DNA from: Prevotella sp.
GTDB taxonomy: Bacteria > Bacteroidota > Bacteroidia > Bacteroidales > Bacteroidaceae
Assembly: GCA_017548605.1 (NCBI GenBank)
Contig: JAFYZT010000036.1
Span: 1 to 64,000 of the forward strand
Direction: 5' to 3'
DNA: 64,000 bases
Shown here: positions 59,445 to 64,000 of the stretch, one piece after another
Layout: each line of letters starts with the position of its first letter
Position numbering within the stretch: position 1 is the first letter of the stretch
The notes under the pieces: model-generated
What the model saw: only the letters and a program-made list of their open reading frames with translations
Database searches by the model: none
What the model was told of the DNA's origin: nothing
Position numbers and translations under genes: made by a program

Positions 59445-62400
59445 TTATGAAGTGGTTGCCGAGCTCAGCACACCGTCTTTCTCGGTCACCTTGCCGCAGA
59501 CGATAAGTTGGCGTACAGCCATGTCCACAGCTTCATCGAGTTTCTTGCTGCGACGGGCAAAACCGAACATCTTGGCCACTTGAAGGCGCAAGGCGGCATC
59601 GTTAGGTGTCGATACTTGCTGCTCGATGGCATAGGCAAGCAGGTTGCGTACCTCAATCACGGGGATTTCGTCGGCTTCGCGCCCGGCGGCCTGACGATAA
59701 TCGGCAAAATTGATGGCGGTAACGGCGTTACTCCAATAATAGGGGTTGTCAGCAGGTGACGAGGGGTCGCGGTAAGTGTATAGGCAAACCTCTCCTTCAA
59801 TATATTGGCGTATCTGTGGTGTGATGCGTGGTATGCCGTAGATGGAGGCGATACGTTTGCAAATCAGACTGAGTGTGATGGGTTGTTCGGCCTGTACGAT
59901 GGCTTGGATGACTCCTTGCAGTTTCTTTCGTTTCAGGTCGATGAAGGTAGAGTAGGTGCTCATCATACGGTAGTTACCCACTTGGTAAGGCTTCTCATGC
60001 TCATTGGCCGTGTTATCGATAATCTCATCCTCGCCTACAGCGAAAGGCATGAGTGAGGCAATCTTTGGTGCGGGAGCGGCATTGGCGGTTTCCACGGCAG
60101 GTGCCTCCACCTCGCCTTTCAGCTCGTCAAGACGTTGACGTATACGCTCCAGGTCTTTGTCGCGGTTGATGAACCAGTCCACCGACCATATCTTGAGCAG
60201 GTTCCATCCCAGGCCGCGTAGCACGTTGGGCTGTGTAATCTCGCGGTCACGCTCGGTCTTCGTCTCGTAGTAGTTGCGGCCGTCACAGAGAATGCCGAGC
60301 AGGTAGCTGTCGGGATTATCGGGATTGATGACGGCCACATCCACCTTGAAATTGCTGCGGCCTACGTGAGTATCCACCTCGTAGCCCATCTTGCGTATCT
60401 CCTTGGCGATGTCATCAGCCAGGTCGAGGCCCCTTTCTTGGGCTACCTGGTTGGTGCTCACGGCGATGCGGCCGTTCTTGGCAAATTCGAGGAATCGTTT
60501 CAAACCCTCCACGCCCTTGGCACGACTGCGGTTCAGGTCAATCTGCTCGGGCTGCAGGGTGCTGAATACCATCATCTCGTAACGCGCGCGGCTCACAGCC
60601 ACGTTCAGGCGGCGTTCACCACCTTGGTTATTCAGCGGCCCGAAGTTCATCGACACATGGCCACGCTTGTCGGGTCCGTAACCGATGGAGAAGAGGATGA
60701 CGTCGCGCTCGTCGCCCTGCACATTTTCCAGGTTCTTGATGAAGATGGGCTCTGCGCTGTCGTATGCCTTGGCTTCCAGTGCTGGCTGCTTGGCCAGTTC
60801 ATCGGTGAGGATATCTTCGATGAGGTCTTGCTGCACCTTGCTGAACGACACGATGCCGATACTCAGCTTCGATAATTCGGGGTCGGCCAACCGTCGCAAG
60901 GTTTCCTTGACGATAGCCTCTGCCTCACTGCGGTTGCAACGGGTCTTGCCCATGTCGTAGGTACCGTCGATGGGGATGAAGCGTACTTTCGACAGACGGT
61001 CATCAACGGATGGGAAGGTGTAGAGCCGCCCGTCGTAGTATTGTGAATTGCTGAAAGCGATGAGGCTCTCATGACGGCTGCGGTAGTGCCATGTGAGGTA
61101 ATGTGCAGGCAGCGACAGGGTGATGCAGTCATCGAGGATGCTCTCCATGTCGTCGTTCTCGGCATCGCTCTCGTCGGTCTGCTGCACGGCGAAGAAGCTC
61201 GTCGGAGGCATCTGCTTCGGGTCACCCACCACAATGAGGGCCTTGCCGCGGGCAATAGCGCCGATGGCTTCGCTGGTGGGCATCTGTGATGCCTCGTCGA
61301 ACACCACAATGTCAAATTTCTCTTGCTCCAAGTCGATGAATTGGGCCACGGACAGGGGACTCATCAACATGCATGGGCAGAGCTTGGGAAGCAAGGTAGG
61401 CACCTGATCAATGATATGTCGGATGGTGGTGCCGCGACCGCCAGAGGCGATGTAACGCTTCAGTATGCCCATCTCCGAACTGTTCGAGGCCTGGAGGGTC
61501 TGTGAGGGGATACGGGCGGCCAGACGGCAGTAAAGAGCCTTCTTTGTCAGTTCCTGGAAACGACTGGCCATTTCGCGGTAGCGGTTGATGGTGCCTTCGA
61601 ATATCAGACCGTTGAACAACTGCAGGCGGCTGTCGCTGTCGATGATGTCAGTGGCCATACGACGGTAGGCTCCCTTGAGCATGGCATCGGCGGCCTCGTC
61701 GCTGGTGTGGCGCCCGTTTTCGATATAGTCGACAACCTGCGACAGTTGGCGGTCGTCCAACTGGTTCTTGCGCAGACACCACTGTGTCCAGTCGCGCACC
61801 TTGTCGATATTGGCGAGCCATGACGGCAACCGTTCGGTCATCTCGTCGAGGGTGAGAGTGGGGGAGAGGGTGCACACGTCGCCCATAGAGGCCAGTGCCT
61901 GTTGCAAACGCTCAATGGGAGTGATATCGGTATTGCGCAGCACCTCCACATTAAATGAGTAACCGACGGCTCCTTCCTGCCGACGGAACAAACGGAGCAG
62001 ACGTAGTATCTCGGGGGCACTGTCGAGGGTCTGGCTTATGGGCATCCACTGCTCGGCACCACGGCGGGCCAATGGCCCGAACAATGCATTCAACTCGCCT
62101 GTACGTTGGTCAACGGCTATGGCCGTCTGACGATATTCATACAGCTGGTCGAGCAGGGGTTGCACATGCGCCTCGGTGATGTCTGGACGGTATATCTTCA
62201 TCTGTTTCAAGAACTTGCGCTTGGCAAAGAAACGGGGGATGAACCATTTGTCACAGGCTGCCTGCCACTCGCCGCGTAGCTGTATGGGGTCGCGTTGAAC
62301 AATCTCTACCAGGTAATGCTGGGTGATGTCGGCAAAGAGCGCATCGCGACGCTGACCTGTGGCCACCACCTGGCGCCACTCATCGGTGAGCGCTGCATCG

Positions 62401-64000
62401 CCGGCAATGTTGAGCAGGTCGGCATTGAGGGTGGGTATTTGGCGCATGGCATTGATAAGTTGCCAGGTCCATACGGTGCCGGCAAGAGTCTGTGGCACCT
62501 CCAACTGGCATTGCATGGAGGTGTTCTCAACACACTGCTTCACACTTGCGAGTTCTGGATGTATCTGTTGCAACGAGGAGGCGATGCGCTGTTGGGCCGC
62601 AGTGCTCACGTCGGTGGTGTTCAGTCCGTTCAAGGGATGGCTGGAGGGATGACCGGTAATGGCAAATACGGTGTCCAACTGACGTATCAGCTGTTCATCG
62701 TCGGACAGGCGTTGCACGGTGAGGCCGGGCATATATTCTTCGGCGGGGGCCAGAGCGTCGTCGCTGTCAATGCTTAAATAACGGGTGATGGCATCGTAGA
62801 GCGACAACCCTGATGCCCGGGTAGTATGGAGCAGGTCCATGAACTCCACCAATTCTCGCCGTTGGTTGAATAATGCTTCTGACTCGGCTTCATATTCCTC
62901 AGGCGACTTGATGCGTGTGAGGTCTAAGGCTTGTTGCAGCTGTTGCAACAGATGGGCTCGGGTCACTTTGTTGGAGTGTAGCTCCAGGGAGAAAGGACCG
63001 AGACCGATTTTCTCCAACCTTTTCTGTACCACTTGCAGGGCGGCCATCTTCTCAGCCACGAACAGCACACGTTTGTTGTGGTAGAGGGCATTGGCTATCA
63101 TATTGGTAATGGTCTGGCTCTTGCCAGTGCCCGGAGGTCCGTAGAGGATAAAGCTGCGGCCCTCGCCCGACTCGATGACGGCTTCCAACTGTGAGGAGTC
63201 GACATCTACAGGGATGGCGTAGTTGCCGGGAGTGACGGTAAGGTCGATATTGCGGGTGTCGGTGGGGGTGATGTTGCCCAGTTCGACGAGCCGTTTCTGC
63301 AATAGACTTTCGATGACGGCATTCGTGCGCATCTTTTCGGCATTGTTGTGAATGTCGTTCCACATCACGAATTTGCTGAAGGAGAACAGGCCGAGCATGG
63401 CTTCTTCTACCACGTCCCAACGGGGATGGTCCTTGAGCAGGGCACGGATGGTGGCGAACACGGTTCTCACGTCGATACCACTTTCGTCGGTAGGTAGAGG
63501 CATGAGTCCCGACAGGTTAATGTCGTGCTGTTGGCGGAGCATCTCCACGAGCGTGGTATTGAACGTCACGTCTTCGTCGCGGGTGCGGATAACGTAGTTG
63601 TTGCCACTCTTGCGGATGATGTCCACGGGCAGGAGGATAAGCGGTGCGAAACGGGGACGAATGCTTTTCGGCGTTTCAAACCATTTCAGCACGCCGAGCA
63701 CGAGGAACAGACTGTTGGCTCCGTTTTCTTCCAAAGCAGTACGTGAGGCTCGGTATAGTCCCTTGAGTGCTTCCAACAAGTCGTTGTCGGTAAGGTACGA
63801 CACCAACTCATTGTGCTTGAGGTTTTCCAATATCAACTGTTCCAATTCATCGCGGTGGGCTTTCGAATTGTAGATGCCATATTCATCGGCTGTCATCTGT
63901 TTCTTGGTGGGCGCGGGTGTGATGCGATAGTCTTCGCCGGCTTGCAGATGGTCTTCCAACTGGTCGATGTCAAAGGAGATAAATGGGATGAGTTTCTTAC
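59445..64000 (-). CDS. Large SF1 helicase with C-terminal nuclease-like domain (DUF4011/DUF3320 type), N terminus missing
   Basis: The frame is open to the right window edge, so the true start is outside; at least 1518 residues are present. A DUF4011-like N-terminal region is followed by Walker A GPPGTGKSQTITN (about 63120-63145), long helical insertions, Walker B DEASQMP (about 61290) with GDPKQMPP, and helicase C-terminal motifs VQGDERDVILFSIGYG and NVAVSRARYEM. A Vsr/MTES_1575-like nuclease domain (YEVDTHVGRSNFKVDVAV, GILCDGRNYYETKTERDRE) and a DUF3320-like tail follow. Relatives often occur in defence islands; the role here is unproved. Confidence 0.88.
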   Translation of the reverse strand, partial: KKLIPFISFDIDQLEDHLQAGEDYRITPAPTKKQMTADEYGIYNSKAHRDELEQLILENLKHNELVSYLTDNDLLEALKGLYRASRTALEENGANSLFLVLGVLKWFETPKSIRPRFAPLILLPVDIIRKSGNNYVIRTRDEDVTFNTTLVEMLRQQHDINLSGLMPLPTDESGIDVRTVFATIRALLKDHPRWDVVEEAMLGLFSFSKFVMWNDIHNNAEKMRTNAVIESLLQKRLVELGNITPTDTRNIDLTVTPGNYAIPVDVDSSQLEAVIESGEGRSFILYGPPGTGKSQTITNMIANALYHNKRVLFVAEKMAALQVVQKRLEKIGLGPFSLELHSNKVTRAHLLQQLQQALDLTRIKSPEEYEAESEALFNQRRELVEFMDLLHTTRASGLSLYDAITRYLSIDSDDALAPAEEYMPGLTVQRLSDDEQLIRQLDTVFAITGHPSSHPLNGLNTTDVSTAAQQRIASSLQQIHPELASVKQCVENTSMQCQLEVPQTLAGTVWTWQLINAMRQIPTLNADLLNIAGDAALTDEWRQVVATGQRRDALFADITQHYLVEIVQRDPIQLRGEWQAACDKWFIPRFFAKRKFLKQMKIYRPDITEAHVQPLLDQLYEYRQTAIAVDQRTGELNALFGPLARRGAEQWMPISQTLDSAPEILRLLRLFRRQEGAVGYSFNVEVLRNTDITPIERLQQALASMGDVCTLSPTLTLDEMTERLPSWLANIDKVRDWTQWCLRKNQLDDRQLSQVVDYIENGRHTSDEAADAMLKGAYRRMATDIIDSDSRLQLFNGLIFEGTINRYREMASRFQELTKKALYCRLAARIPSQTLQASNSSEMGILKRYIASGGRGTTIRHIIDQVPTLLPKLCPCMLMSPLSVAQFIDLEQEKFDIVVFDEASQMPTSEAIGAIARGKALIVVGDPKQMPPTSFFAVQQTDESDAENDDMESILDDCITLSLPAHYLTWHYRSRHESLIAFSNSQYYDGRLYTFPSVDDRLSKVRFIPIDGTYDMGKTRCNRSEAEAIVKETLRRLADPELSKLSIGIVSFSKVQQDLIEDILTDELAKQPALEAKAYDSAEPIFIKNLENVQGDERDVILFSIGYGPDKRGHVSMNFGPLNNQGGERRLNVAVSRARYEMMVFSTLQPEQIDLNRSRAKGVEGLKRFLEFAKNGRIAVSTNQVAQERGLDLADDIAKEIRKMGYEVDTHVGRSNFKVDVAVINPDNPDSYLLGILCDGRNYYETKTERDREITQPNVLRGLGWNLLKIWSVDWFINRDKDLERIRQRLDELKGEVEAPAVETANAAPAPKIASLMPFAVGEDEIIDNTANEHEKPYQVGNYRMMSTYSTFIDLKRKKLQGVIQAIVQAEQPITLSLICKRIASIYGIPRITPQIRQYIEGEVCLYTYRDPSSPADNPYYWSNAVTAINFADYRQAAGREADEIPVIEVRNLLAYAIEQQVSTPNDAALRLQVAKMFGFARRSKKLDEAVDMAVRQLIVCGKVTEKDGVLSSATTS

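Overview
The window comes from the chromosome of a Bacteroidales bacterium, most likely a Prevotella-type member of the Prevotellaceae. The signs are the -7 boxes of TAnnTTTG form in front of many genes, the near absence of Shine-Dalgarno sequences, a SusC/SusD pair with accessory lipoproteins, the gene order DUF1599 - DoxX/BT_3928-type - tpiA - SPOR - folE, and many Bacteroidetes-specific families (DUF4251, DUF4840, DUF5686-like, PF12888 lipid-binding lipoprotein). No rRNA, tRNA, CRISPR array, integrase or transposase was recognised.

Positions 1-9.9 kb are visibly AT-richer than the rest and look like an accessory island. It holds the tail of an unknown gene, a DUF4143-type AAA ATPase, a long structured leader RNA behind a strong promoter, and a tight four-gene operon: a secreted von Willebrand A protein, a lipobox/single-TM protein, a 920-residue FtsZ/tubulin-like GTPase, and a 976-residue coiled-coil protein ending in a transglutaminase-like domain with an intact C844/H881/D897 triad. 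The right edge of the island runs into the 3' end of an esterase gene whose C terminus reads through a repeat and into the island. This operon is the best candidate for a poorly described system: a tubulin-like polymeriser linked to the envelope by a vWA adaptor and carrying a predicted cysteine peptidase or transamidase.

From 10 to 42 kb is mostly housekeeping: an esterase, a PorT-like barrel, an FAD oxidoreductase, a YpfJ-type zinc peptidase, a cytidylate-kinase-like protein, pheT, yebC, a TSCPD protein, lepA, a Crp/Fnr regulator, two tandem acyl-CoA synthetases under a twin-operator promoter, a TlpA-like protein, a GH3 beta-glucosidase, a DUF5686-like barrel, and a long leftward gene train DUF1599 - DoxX - tpiA - SPOR - folE - DUF4840 - exonuclease III - DUF4251.

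From 42 to 64 kb come a CCA-adding enzyme, an RND efflux operon (adaptor, pump, outer membrane factor) followed by an LpxA-like acyltransferase, a SusC/SusD/BT_2262-like/BT_2261-like uptake locus resembling the characterised BT2261-2264 system, a HerA-like ATPase, an SH3-domain lipoprotein, and a partial large SF1 helicase with a C-terminal nuclease-like domain.

The other striking property of the window is its intergenic DNA, which is full of short periodic repeats. One class has a strict 10-bp period around CCTAGG (seven arrays, all in one orientation relative to the genes), often fused to 7-bp pyrimidine/purine repeats. Other 7-bp and 8-bp families of unrelated sequence share only the period. 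A separate CCCTCCC-loop-GGGAGGG...GGGTGGGT element occurs at gene ends. Several of these repeats supply stop codons or have been absorbed into the ends of proteins.
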